DNA of 16,183 nucleotides from Bacteroidota bacterium (lineage in GTDB: Bacteria > Bacteroidota > Bacteroidia > Flavobacteriales > Schleiferiaceae). Within the stretch, counting starts at the first letter, position 1, and the number at the start of each line of letters is the position of its first letter. The stretch spans positions 1 through 16,183 of the forward strand of contig SYCM01000048.1 in assembly GCA_005786915.1 (NCBI GenBank), read 5' to 3'. The position numbers were made by a program, and so were the translations under genes. Below, piece by piece: positions 6,483-13,565 of the stretch. The notes under the pieces are model-generated. The model searched no databases. It was given only the letters and a program-made list of their open reading frames with translations, and had not been told where the DNA came from.

Positions 6483-7831
6483 TCCGAGCCCTAGTCCTTG
6501 TCGTTTTTGGTGCCGTTCCGGCTGTGGCGCAGGTGCTGCCTTGGAACGAGTTCATGGCCATGGCTTTGGACCGTTCGGGTGAGGTTCGCATTGCCGAGGC
6601 CAAAGTGCGCGAGGTCCAGGCCAAGCGGATGGCAGCCTTCGCAGCCTTTGAACCCAGATTGGACTTGGCCAGCGAGGGGAAGGACTACGGCAACGACCTG
6701 CAGTACCGCCTCGATCGTGCAGAGGCCCGCGTGGGCCTTCCGGGCGGAATCGACCTTGTGGGCGGTGCCGCTCAAGCTACCGGAGCGTTCATTAATCCCG
6801 AGCGCAAGACGCCCGTGGAGGGCTTGGTGAACTTGGGTATTTCAGCCCCACTGGGCGGAGCCTTGATCTTCAGCGACCGACAGTATGCATGGAATGCGGC
6901 CTCTAGGGATCTTGAAGTGGAACAGGCGAAACGGGACCGGGTTGAGCGCAAACTCCGTCTGGAGGCGGTCAAGGTCTACACCTTCTGGCAGGCCCAAGTA
7001 GAGGTTCAGTCGGCGGTCGACGAAGCAGTTGCGGTGGCCGAGGAGCGCCTCCGCCTGGTGCGCGAGGCTTTTCGCTTGGGCGAGCGCAGCGAAATGGATA
7101 CCCTTGAAGCCTACCTGTCGTGGGTGGACCGCCGAACGGATGCTTCCAAGCAGCAGAGCTTTAGTGCCGCCGCCCGGGCCAATGTGGAACGAATGCTCCG
7201 AGGTGCCGACGACGTCACGGCCGACCTAAGCGGCGCCCAGCCGGATTCTCGGCCCGTAATTCTAGGGTTTTCGCCGCCTGCGTCCGCCGAGCCCCAATCG
7301 CTAAATGGGGTTCCGGAGCTGGCGATGGTGTCGTCGGTGCTCCGCCGCGAGCGGCTCGCCGTGACGACGGCGTGGGCGCAATGGCTCCCCGCTCCCTACG
7401 TGGACTACCGCATGCTTCAGTGGGGCGGAAGCACTTGGAACCCCGAGGCCGTGCAGTGGAAAGTCGGATTGGCGCTGCCCTTATTCAATCAAAAGGCACG
7501 TGCGGACTTGGCCGGAGCGCAGGCGCGCCTGCGCGCAGCAGAAGCCAATGCCGCGAGCGTCCATAATGAAGTAGAAGTCCTCCAGCGCCAGCTCGCCCAA
7601 CAGGTAGAAGCGCTCGACTCCGAACTCAAAGCACTGCTCGGTGCCGAGGCGGCCTCGTATGCGCTGCTGCAGCAGGAGCGCCGCCGCTTCACCCTGGGCG
7701 AAAGCACGATGTTCCTATTGGCCAGTCGAGAAACCAAGTACCTAGAGGCGGTTCAAAAGCGCACGATGGCTTCGGCCAACCTTCAGTCGCTCGAAGCCGA
7801 GCGTCGCCTGCTGACCCGCCCCTCGCTGTAA
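6479..7831 (+). CDS. TolC-type outer-membrane efflux channel
   Basis: A 450-residue outer-membrane factor that would form the exit duct of the export system encoded just upstream. It has a signal peptide (MIRALVLVVFGAVPAVAQ), two long helical regions (about 20-60 with 140-240, and 335-450) and short strand-rich barrel segments (about 75-130 and 300-335). The two internal repeats of the family show as FRLGERSEMDTLEAYLSW near 198 and FTLGESTMFLLASRETKYLEA-like sequence near 404. The length is normal for the family. Its ATG overlaps the stop of the fusion gene by 4 bases, implying translational coupling and a common complex. The 3' end overlaps the folC 3' end on the other strand by 49 bases. 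Confidence 0.9.
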   Translation: MIRALVLVVFGAVPAVAQVLPWNEFMAMALDRSGEVRIAEAKVREVQAKRMAAFAAFEPRLDLASEGKDYGNDLQYRLDRAEARVGLPGGIDLVGGAAQATGAFINPERKTPVEGLVNLGISAPLGGALIFSDRQYAWNAASRDLEVEQAKRDRVERKLRLEAVKVYTFWQAQVEVQSAVDEAVAVAEERLRLVREAFRLGERSEMDTLEAYLSWVDRRTDASKQQSFSAAARANVERMLRGADDVTADLSGAQPDSRPVILGFSPPASAEPQSLNGVPELAMVSSVLRRERLAVTTAWAQWLPAPYVDYRMLQWGGSTWNPEAVQWKVGLALPLFNQKARADLAGAQARLRAAEANAASVHNEVEVLQRQLAQQVEALDSELKALLGAEAASYALLQQERRRFTLGESTMFLLASRETKYLEAVQKRTMASANLQSLEAERRLLTRPSL

Positions 7832-9051
7832 GCGGCTAGGGCGTCGGCGACTACAAAACTGGATCCGCCCACATATATCGCTTGGTACCCGTCGTCTTTG
7901 GCGCGGTTGAGGGCGTCGGCCACCGAAGGGCATTCGGTGACGTCGATTCCGGCGACCTGCAGAAGGTCCGCCCATTCGCGCACCGGCAGGGCACGAGGTA
8001 TGCTCGGCGCGCACGCGTACACCCGGCAGTCGCGGGGAATGAGCGCCCGCATTTCGTCGGTGTCTTTGTCGTTTACCACGCCCAGCACCATGGCGGAGCG
8101 CCTTCCGCGCCGCACGCGTTCCCACTGGGCCATGGCGGGTCCCCAGCCGTGCGCATTGTGGGCGGAATCGGCCACCACCATGGGCCGATCCGGCTCGAGT
8201 AGGTCCCATCGGCCGCGCAGTCCGGTGTTGGCGGCCACCTTGAGCAGGCCGCGCCGAATTTGGTGCTCGGCAAGGCCCGGACGGGCGCGAAGCGCCGCAG
8301 CGACCGCAGTGCGCACGTTGTGCACTTGGTAGTCGCCTAGCAGGTCGGTAGGGTAGGTCGCGTCGCCGGGTCCTATGTAGTGCACGGTGCAGCGGTCGAG
8401 CTGCGAGGCCACCTCGTCGAAGACTGGACGTACTTCAGCGTCCCATTCGCCCACCACGACGGGTACGTGGGGCTTGAAGATTCCAGCTTTCTCCCGAGCG
8501 ATGCTGGCGCGGTCCGGACCCAAAAACGCCATGTGGTCCAGGCCGATGCTGGTGACCACCGATACGAGCGGCGTCACGACGTTGGTGGAGTCGAGGCGTC
8601 CGCCCATGCCCACCTCTACCACTGCGAGGTCGACGCGGGCGTCGCGAAAGGCGGCGAAGGCCATGCCCACCGTGGCCTCAAAAAAACTCAGATCCAGTTC
8701 GAGAATGTCGGCGCGATGGGCGTCGACAAAATCAGCGACCCAGCGCTCTGGGACCAGCCTCCCGCCCACCCGGAAGCGCTCGCGCAAGTCCAGCATATGG
8801 GGCGAGGTGTGCAGACCCACTACCCGGCCGGACTCGTGAAAAATGCTTGCGAGCATGTGGCAGGTCGACCCCTTGCCGTTGGTTCCGGCCACGTGAATGC
8901 AGGGATAGGCGCGGTGTGGATTGCCGAGACGCTCGAGCCAAAGTTCCGTTTTGTGCATGTCCAGTCGGTAGGTGGCCGGTGTACCTCCCTGCCGCTGAAA
9001 CATTGGCAACCGCTGAACGAGCCATTCGCAGGCCTCGTCGAATCGGCTCAT
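7783..9051 (-). CDS. folC: Folylpolyglutamate synthase / dihydrofolate synthase
   Basis: A cytoplasmic Mur-ligase-family enzyme that adds glutamate to dihydropteroate and/or to folates using ATP. The 422 residues have the normal FolC length. The P-loop GTNGKGST is at residues 56-63, HTSPHMLDLRERFRVGG follows at 81-97, and the signature VEVGMGGRLDSTNV is at 145-158. Next come the SIGLDHMAFLG and REKAGIFK motifs (the latter with the usually carbamylated lysine region) and the C-terminal ligase domain with DSAHNAHG. All key residues look intact. It is the last gene of the exbB-exbD-tonB-folC cluster and begins 3 bases after the tonB stop. I recall the same order in other Flavobacteriales; the link between folate synthesis and TonB is probably positional, not functional. 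Confidence 0.95.
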   Translation of the reverse strand: MSRFDEACEWLVQRLPMFQRQGGTPATYRLDMHKTELWLERLGNPHRAYPCIHVAGTNGKGSTCHMLASIFHESGRVVGLHTSPHMLDLRERFRVGGRLVPERWVADFVDAHRADILELDLSFFEATVGMAFAAFRDARVDLAVVEVGMGGRLDSTNVVTPLVSVVTSIGLDHMAFLGPDRASIAREKAGIFKPHVPVVVGEWDAEVRPVFDEVASQLDRCTVHYIGPGDATYPTDLLGDYQVHNVRTAVAAALRARPGLAEHQIRRGLLKVAANTGLRGRWDLLEPDRPMVVADSAHNAHGWGPAMAQWERVRRGRRSAMVLGVVNDKDTDEMRALIPRDCRVYACAPSIPRALPVREWADLLQVAGIDVTECPSVADALNRAKDDGYQAIYVGGSSFVVADALAAYSEGRVSRRRSASSD

Positions 9052-9054
9052 GAC

Positions 9055-9828
9055 TTAGGTTCGCTGGAAGGTGTAGCGAATCGTCCCCACTTGCAGTTCA
9101 AGGGCAGAGGCGTCTCCTTGCCAGCGGGTTTTGAGCGCCGCTTCTTCAGCGCGACGAATCAAGCATTCTTCAGAGGTGGTCGACCCCTTCTGGCCTTGAC
9201 CGTCAGCGCGTTTCACCACCCCATTTCGGTCCACATACACCTTGACCACCACGACGCCCTCTCCGTCGCAGTCGTAGCGAGGCTTGGGACGCTCTAAAGC
9301 GGACCGGGTGCCCAGCTGGTAGTTGCCTCCTCCGGAGCCTCCGGTTCCGTTACCCGTGCCGCTTCCGTTAGGGGAGCCCTGGTCGCCGCCGCCGGTTGTG
9401 CTGCCTTGTCCGCTGCCGGTGCCGCCCGCGGTGCCGCCCGGCTTGCCAAAGCCTTTGAGGCGATTGGAGAGCTCGTTGGACGGCTTAGGAGCCTGCTCAG
9501 CGGGCTTTTCGACCGTACGCTCGACCTTGGTGTCTTTGGGTTTTTCAGAAGACACCGAGGGGGCGTCTACGAAATCTTGGGTTATGACCTCCGACTCGGC
9601 TGAAACGGGCTCCGCAGCCGATGGGGCCTCGTCGCCGTCGGGGGCGGCCACGTCGTCGCCCGCTCCGTCAAGCGAATTGCCAAAACTCACGGGGATTCCA
9701 TACTCCGGCGGAGGATCTTGGTAGGTCAGCCCAAAAAACGCAAAAAATACCAGCAGCACGGCGTGCACCGAGAAGGTGGTCACCAACGCCTTGTTGCGGT
9801 CTTTTTTATCGTGTTGGGCGGAACTCAT
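9055..9828 (-). CDS. tonB: TonB-type energy transducer with glycine-rich linker
   Basis: Carries energy from the inner-membrane ExbB/ExbD motor to outer-membrane TonB-dependent receptors. With the ATG at 9828 it has 257 residues: a short basic cytoplasmic N terminus, one membrane anchor (about 14-34), an acidic and proline-containing region (about 38-125), a glycine/serine/threonine-rich stretch (131-169) and a C-terminal TonB-like domain (about 183-257). That domain contains PKPRYDCDGEGVVVVKVYVD and ends VGTIRYTFQRT. Two cysteines (187 and 222) lie in it and could form a disulfide. An in-frame TTG at 9867 would overlap exbD and is not favoured. The linker is glycine-rich where classical TonB is proline-rich, as in the Bacteroidota version encoded before folC. 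Both neighbours are tightly packed in the same operon. Confidence 0.88.
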   Translation of the reverse strand: MSSAQHDKKDRNKALVTTFSVHAVLLVFFAFFGLTYQDPPPEYGIPVSFGNSLDGAGDDVAAPDGDEAPSAAEPVSAESEVITQDFVDAPSVSSEKPKDTKVERTVEKPAEQAPKPSNELSNRLKGFGKPGGTAGGTGSGQGSTTGGGDQGSPNGSGTGNGTGGSGGGNYQLGTRSALERPKPRYDCDGEGVVVVKVYVDRNGVVKRADGQGQKGSTTSEECLIRRAEEAALKTRWQGDASALELQVGTIRYTFQRT

Positions 9829-9847
9829 GCGGCGAAAAGCGGTCGAG

Positions 9848-10240
9848 TTACTTCGGGTCGGTCGCAAGCACCAACTTCAGTCGGTTGCGGTACGCGATGT
9901 CCATGATTCGCACGGTTTCGCCCGTGGGCACCGACTCGTCGGCGCGCAGAATGACCACGACCTCAGGGTCTTTGCTGGCGAGGGTGAGCAGTTGGGTTTC
10001 TACCTGTTCCATGGCTACCACGTCTTCGTTCACGCTGACCTGAAGGTCTTTGTTGATCGTGACGGTGATGGACGCCTTATTCACGCTCTGCGCCTTGCTC
10101 TTGGGCAAAATGACGTCGAGCGCGCTGCTGGTGACCAGCGTCGAGGTGAGCATAAAAAAGATCAGAAGGAGGAACACGAGGTCCGTCATGGACGACATGC
10201 TGAACTCGGCGCTGACCTTGCTGCGGCTGCGTAAGTTCAT
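9848..10240 (-). CDS. exbD: ExbD/TolR-type biopolymer transport protein
   Basis: Part of the ExbB/ExbD proton-driven motor that powers TonB. The 130 residues contain a short basic N terminus, one membrane helix (about 18-37) and a periplasmic domain ending YRNRLKLVLATDPK. The essential membrane aspartate is present (Asp20 in SSMTDLVFLLLIFFML), so proton use should be intact. The periplasmic part contains ILPKSKAQ and the VILRADESVP segment typical of the family. It starts 2 bases after the exbB stop and ends 19 bases before the tonB ATG. Only one exbD is present here, whereas many Bacteroidota clusters carry two. Confidence 0.93.
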   Translation of the reverse strand: MNLRSRSKVSAEFSMSSMTDLVFLLLIFFMLTSTLVTSSALDVILPKSKAQSVNKASITVTINKDLQVSVNEDVVAMEQVETQLLTLASKDPEVVVILRADESVPTGETVRIMDIAYRNRLKLVLATDPK

Positions 10241-10242
10241 GG

Positions 10243-10956
10243 CTACAGCGGTTCGTGCAGGAGGTCAAGAAACTCGGTCGCGCTCACTTCCATCTTGTAG
10301 ATGACGGACTCGACGCGCATCACCAAGTAGTTGTAGGCAAAGTAGGCGATGATGCCTACGATGAGGCCCGCAACCGTCGTAGTCAGGGCCACGTAGATGC
10401 CCTCGGCGAGCATGTCGACCTGGACGCCCGCGCCGGCGTTGGCCATTTCACGGAAGGAAAGAATCATACCGATGACGGTTCCCAAGAAGCCGAGCATCGG
10501 GGCGCCGCCCGCAATCGTCGCGAGGTAGGGCATGTTGCGCTCCAGCTGCTGGATTTCGAGCTTGCCTTGGTTCTCAATCGAGGCAGAAATGTCCTGCAGC
10601 GGCTTGCCGATGCGCTTGATCCCCTTGCCAATCATGCGTGCGACCGGGGTGTCGCTGCGTTCGCAGGTATTGAGGGCGGACTGCATGTTGCCGGCGGCAA
10701 TGAAGTCCTTGATGTCGCGCATGAACTTGTCGTCGAGCTTGTTGGCGCGCTGAATCGCGAGGTAGCGGTCGACAAACAGGTAAACCATGAGCACCGAAAG
10801 GGCCAGCATGCTGCCCATAATGAGCTGTCCGCCGATGCCCCCGGAGAACATCAAGTCAATAATGGTCATGGTTTTTTCGGTCACAACCGGTTCTGCAGGG
10901 AGGGCGCTCGTCGCGGCCTCAGCTGGCATTTCAATTTGAAGAAAAGGCACGTTCAT
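10243..10956 (-). CDS. exbB: ExbB/TolQ/MotA-family proton channel subunit
   Basis: Inner-membrane subunit that forms the pentameric channel around ExbD. The 237 residues show three membrane helices (about 45-65, 143-167, 187-212), with the large cytoplasmic region between the first two. The family signature is clear: NMPYLATIAGGAPMLGFLGT followed by VIGMILSFREM, then GIYVALTTTVAGLIVGI, which lines the channel. The N terminus carries a hydrophilic Ala/Pro/Glu extension of about 30 residues before the first helix, usual for Bacteroidota members. It is the first gene of the tightly packed exbB-exbD-tonB-folC cluster. A candidate promoter lies in the 56-base gap after nhaD. Confidence 0.93.
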   Translation of the reverse strand: MNVPFLQIEMPAEAATSALPAEPVVTEKTMTIIDLMFSGGIGGQLIMGSMLALSVLMVYLFVDRYLAIQRANKLDDKFMRDIKDFIAAGNMQSALNTCERSDTPVARMIGKGIKRIGKPLQDISASIENQGKLEIQQLERNMPYLATIAGGAPMLGFLGTVIGMILSFREMANAGAGVQVDMLAEGIYVALTTTVAGLIVGIIAYFAYNYLVMRVESVIYKMEVSATEFLDLLHEPL

Positions 10957-10984
10957 AGGGTACTAAATTCCGAAGGGTTTGGAA

Positions 10985-11016
10985 CAAATACAGTGCCGAA
11001 GCACACAAGTTATCAA
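10985..11016 (-). promoter_or_regulatory. Candidate promoter for exbB operon
   Basis: On the minus strand TTG (11016-11014) is followed after 21 bases by TGTATTTG (10992-10985), a 7-of-8 match to TAnnTTTG with acceptable spacing. It leaves a leader of about 25 bases before the exbB ATG. It would let exbB-folC be transcribed separately from nhaD. Confidence 0.4.
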
Positions 11017-12320
11017 CCGAAGATGATCCAGCGCTGCACGGCGTAGACGGCGATGCCCGCTAAGTACCCCAGAAGCGCGAGGAAGGAGATTTTTTTGAGG
11101 TACCAGCCGAAGGGGATCTTTTCCAATCCCATAACGGCAACGCCGGCTGCAGAGCCGATGATGAGGATCGATCCGCCCGTTCCCGCGGTGAAGGCGAGGT
11201 ACTTCCAAAAGAAGTCATCTTGAGCAAAGTAGGTTCCGGGAACCATGTCGTACATGCCCATGGCGGCAGCCACCAACGGCACGTTGTCAATAATGGCGCT
11301 TAGGACCCCGATGATTCCGCCCACCAGGTACACGCCCATCTGGGTGGTGGTGTCGAAGGCTGAATCCAGTCCTGAAGCCAAGTCCTTGAGTTGACCGGCC
11401 GTTTGAAGGCTGGCTACGGCGAGCAGGATTCCGAGGAAAAACAGCACTGAGGGGGTGTCGATTTTGCGAATCACGCTGAGAATTCCGACCTGGCTTCGCG
11501 CGGCATTGTCCTTGCCGCGGTGCATCAGGTCGGTGGCCACCCAAAGCACGCCCAAGCTGAGCATCATTCCCATAAAGGGGGGTAGGTGCGTGACGGTTTT
11601 GAACACGGGCACAAACAGAAGTCCGCCCACCCCAAAGACAAGGGCCAGGGTTTTTTCGCGTGGGGTTATGGGGCTTTGCCCTTCGCTGGAGGGCAATTCG
11701 GGGCGCTCAATGCTTCCCTTGAGGGTGAAGCTGAGGTACATCAGCGGAGCAAGGAGTGCGGCTACCGAAGGCAAGAAGATGTAGGTCATGAGGTTGCCGG
11801 TGGATACGTAGCCCCCGATCCAGAGCATCGTGGTCGTTACGTCCCCAATGGGCGACCAGGCTCCGCCGGCGTTGGCGGCAATGACGATGATTCCGCCAAA
11901 AAACCACCTCATTTGTTGGTCGTTTACGAGCTTACGGACAAGAGAAACCATCACGATTGCCGTGGTCAGGTTGTCGAGTACCGAAGAGAGGAAAAACGTA
12001 AACCATGCCAAGGTCCAAAGAAGGGCAACGGGTTTGGTTGTGCGAATTCGGTCGGTGATTACCGAGAAACCCTGATGGGCGTCGACGACCTCCACAATGG
12101 TCATTGCTCCAAGCAAGAAAAACAAAATGGACGCGATCTCGCTCACGTGCTCGAGCAAGTGGTGTTCCGCGGTATGCAGGTCGGCTCCGCCTAGAATGTA
12201 CACTGACCAAAGGACCACCCCGGTAATCAGCGCCGAGGCAGCTTTGTCAATTTTAAGGGAATGCTCAAAGGCGATGGCCGCGTAGCCAAGCACAAAGAGG
12301 GCAATCATGAGGGTGTACAT
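11013..12320 (-). CDS. nhaD: Na+/H+ antiporter, NhaD type
   Basis: An inner-membrane antiporter of the ion-transporter superfamily, which exports sodium in exchange for protons. The 435 residues contain about 11-13 hydrophobic helices. Recognisable NhaD segments are FFLLGAMTIVEVVDAHQGF (about residues 67-85), the SVLDNLTTAIVMV motif, ANAGGAWSPIGDVTTTMLW, and in the second half IIDNVPLVAAAMGMYDM and AGTGGSILIIGSAAGVAVMG. These are the paired discontinuous-helix motifs of the family, with their acidic and polar residues intact. The length is normal. It lies 56 bases upstream of exbB on the same strand. Sodium export suits a saline habitat (inference). A candidate promoter lies about 22 bases upstream. 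Confidence 0.93.
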   Translation of the reverse strand: MYTLMIALFVLGYAAIAFEHSLKIDKAASALITGVVLWSVYILGGADLHTAEHHLLEHVSEIASILFFLLGAMTIVEVVDAHQGFSVITDRIRTTKPVALLWTLAWFTFFLSSVLDNLTTAIVMVSLVRKLVNDQQMRWFFGGIIVIAANAGGAWSPIGDVTTTMLWIGGYVSTGNLMTYIFLPSVAALLAPLMYLSFTLKGSIERPELPSSEGQSPITPREKTLALVFGVGGLLFVPVFKTVTHLPPFMGMMLSLGVLWVATDLMHRGKDNAARSQVGILSVIRKIDTPSVLFFLGILLAVASLQTAGQLKDLASGLDSAFDTTTQMGVYLVGGIIGVLSAIIDNVPLVAAAMGMYDMVPGTYFAQDDFFWKYLAFTAGTGGSILIIGSAAGVAVMGLEKIPFGWYLKKISFLALLGYLAGIAVYAVQRWIIFG

Positions 12321-12342
12321 GGGTAATTTTTGCTAGGTGGCG

Positions 12343-12350
12343 CCAAGGTA
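12343..12350 (-). promoter_or_regulatory. Candidate -7 promoter box for nhaD (TACCTTGG)
   Basis: TACCTTGG on the minus strand is a 7-of-8 match to TAnnTTTG, 22 bases before the nhaD ATG, in the 63-base gap after anmK. There is no clear -33 box, so this is a weak call. Confidence 0.3.
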
Positions 12351-12383
12351 GGGGGCGCAGGTTAAATATTGCTTCCCTGAATG

Positions 12384-13511
12384 TTAGGTTTTGGGGTGTG
12401 AACCGAAAATCGTGCCGTCGCAACCGTCAACTGGACCGCCCGCATAGCTCGCAAGCACGTTGGGTTCGCCCCGTAGCCTCAGCAGTCCCAAGTAGGCAAA
12501 GGCGAGGGCCTCTTTGGATTCTAAGACTTCTTGGGGCGCCACAGTCCAGTTCCATTCGGGGCCGCAGGCGGCCAGTCGGCCCACGAGGTCAAGGTTGTAG
12601 GCCCCGCCGCCGCTGAGAAGGGCGGTTCCGGGGGGGGCTTGGGCGGTGCGGAGTCCGTGAACGACGGACCAGGCGATGTGGTCGGCGGCCGTGGCCAGGG
12701 CATCTTCAGGGCGCTGGGGGCGCTGGGCGTTGAATGCCGGCCAAAATTCGCGCTCCATCCATTCGCGGCCGAGGCTTTTGGGGAAGGGCGCGGCGTAGTA
12801 GGGGAGGCGGCGAAGGGAGTTCGAAGCTCCGGGGCCTTCGGGCGGCAGGGCCACCCGGCCTTGGGCGGCGTGGGCGCCTCCCGGGTCGAATTCCAGTCCG
12901 AGTTCGCCCGCCAGGGGGTTGAGTAGGCCGTTGCAGGGCCCGAGGTCGCCCGCGCGGCGAAGGCCGCGGGCGTCGGTCCACGAGGCGTTGGAGAAGCCGC
13001 CCAGGTTGATGCAGACCGCGAAGGAGCCGAAGAGGTCTCGGTCGGCCAGGGGAACGAGCGGCGCGCCTTGGCCGCCGCGGGCCACGCTTGGGCTGCGAAA
13101 ATCGCCGACTACGGGCAGGGGACTCGACGCAAACACGGAGGCTTCGTGGCCAATTTGAACCGTGATTCCGCGCTGCGGGTCGTGCTCCACCGTGTGGCCG
13201 TGGTGGGCCACCGCCTGGGCTCCGAAGGCGTGGCGGCGGTCGAAATCGGTCCATTGCGCTTGGCACCACGCGGCGAAGTCAAGGCTGGTTTGGGTGCGAA
13301 GGGCTCCTCGGTCGCGGTAGGCGGCTGTCAGGCGCTCGGGCCATTCGGTCCCGCGGTAGGTCTGGGTTTCCGAGGCCAGTATGCGGTAGGTCCACCGGTC
13401 GCTTACGCGCTCAAATTCCGCTGCGCAGAGATCGAGGCCGTCGAGCGAGGTTCCCGACATGACGCCGACCAGGCGAAAGGGTCCGTATTGGGTCCAATTT
13501 GGCGATTGCAC
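12384..13511 (-). CDS. anmK: Anhydro-N-acetylmuramic acid kinase
   Basis: Cytoplasmic enzyme of cell-wall recycling: it hydrolyses the 1,6-anhydro ring of anhydro-MurNAc and phosphorylates the sugar with ATP, giving MurNAc-6-phosphate. The actin/hexokinase-fold motifs are present: GVMSGTSLDGLDL (residues 16-28), GDFRSPSVARGGQGAPLVPLAD in the centre, INLGGFSN, and the C-terminal ATP-site ALLSGGGAYN. With GTG at 13511 the protein has 375 residues, close to the family norm, and the first strand starts where expected. The reading frame stays open upstream to 13667, but an ATG at 13571 would overlap the divergent dehydrogenase start and adds a non-conserved, charged extension. The rest of the peptidoglycan-recycling pathway is not in the window. 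Confidence 0.92.
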   Translation of the reverse strand: MQSPNWTQYGPFRLVGVMSGTSLDGLDLCAAEFERVSDRWTYRILASETQTYRGTEWPERLTAAYRDRGALRTQTSLDFAAWCQAQWTDFDRRHAFGAQAVAHHGHTVEHDPQRGITVQIGHEASVFASSPLPVVGDFRSPSVARGGQGAPLVPLADRDLFGSFAVCINLGGFSNASWTDARGLRRAGDLGPCNGLLNPLAGELGLEFDPGGAHAAQGRVALPPEGPGASNSLRRLPYYAAPFPKSLGREWMEREFWPAFNAQRPQRPEDALATAADHIAWSVVHGLRTAQAPPGTALLSGGGAYNLDLVGRLAACGPEWNWTVAPQEVLESKEALAFAYLGLLRLRGEPNVLASYAGGPVDGCDGTIFGSHPKT

Positions 13512-13515
13512 TAGG

Positions 13516-13523
13516 CAAAGGTG
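13516..13523 (-). promoter_or_regulatory. Possible -7 box for anmK (CACCTTTG)
   Basis: CACCTTTG on the minus strand matches TAnnTTTG at 7 of 8 positions (C for T at the first) and ends 4 bases before the GTG at 13511. Its position supports GTG as the start, since the longer frame would lie upstream of it. Confidence 0.3.
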
Positions 13524-13537
13524 GGGCTCGTCGGTGT

Positions 13538-13545
13538 TATTTTTG
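13538..13545 (+). promoter_or_regulatory. Candidate -7 promoter box (TATTTTTG) for the acyl-CoA dehydrogenase
   Basis: TATTTTTG fits TAnnTTTG exactly, 20 bases before ATG 13566. It lies in the 54-base gap between divergent genes and supports ATG 13566 over an in-frame upstream start at 13521, which would place the box inside the gene. No convincing -33 box. Confidence 0.5.
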
Positions 13546-13565
13546 CGGCACCAACCTTTGACATT

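Noticed and set aside
8380..9297. 305-codon open frame on the plus strand opposite folC and tonB
   Set aside because: It is antisense to two well-recognised genes, spans their junction, and its translation shows no domain. GC-rich codon use on the other strand keeps it open.
9315..9440. Apparent GC-rich tandem repeat inside tonB
   Set aside because: It encodes the glycine/serine/threonine linker with varied codons and no exact repeat unit, so it is protein low complexity, not a DNA repeat array.
10255..11046. 263-codon open frame on the plus strand opposite exbB
   Set aside because: The translation is rich in His, Asp and Glu with no recognisable fold, and mirrors ExbB codon by codon. Typical antisense shadow.
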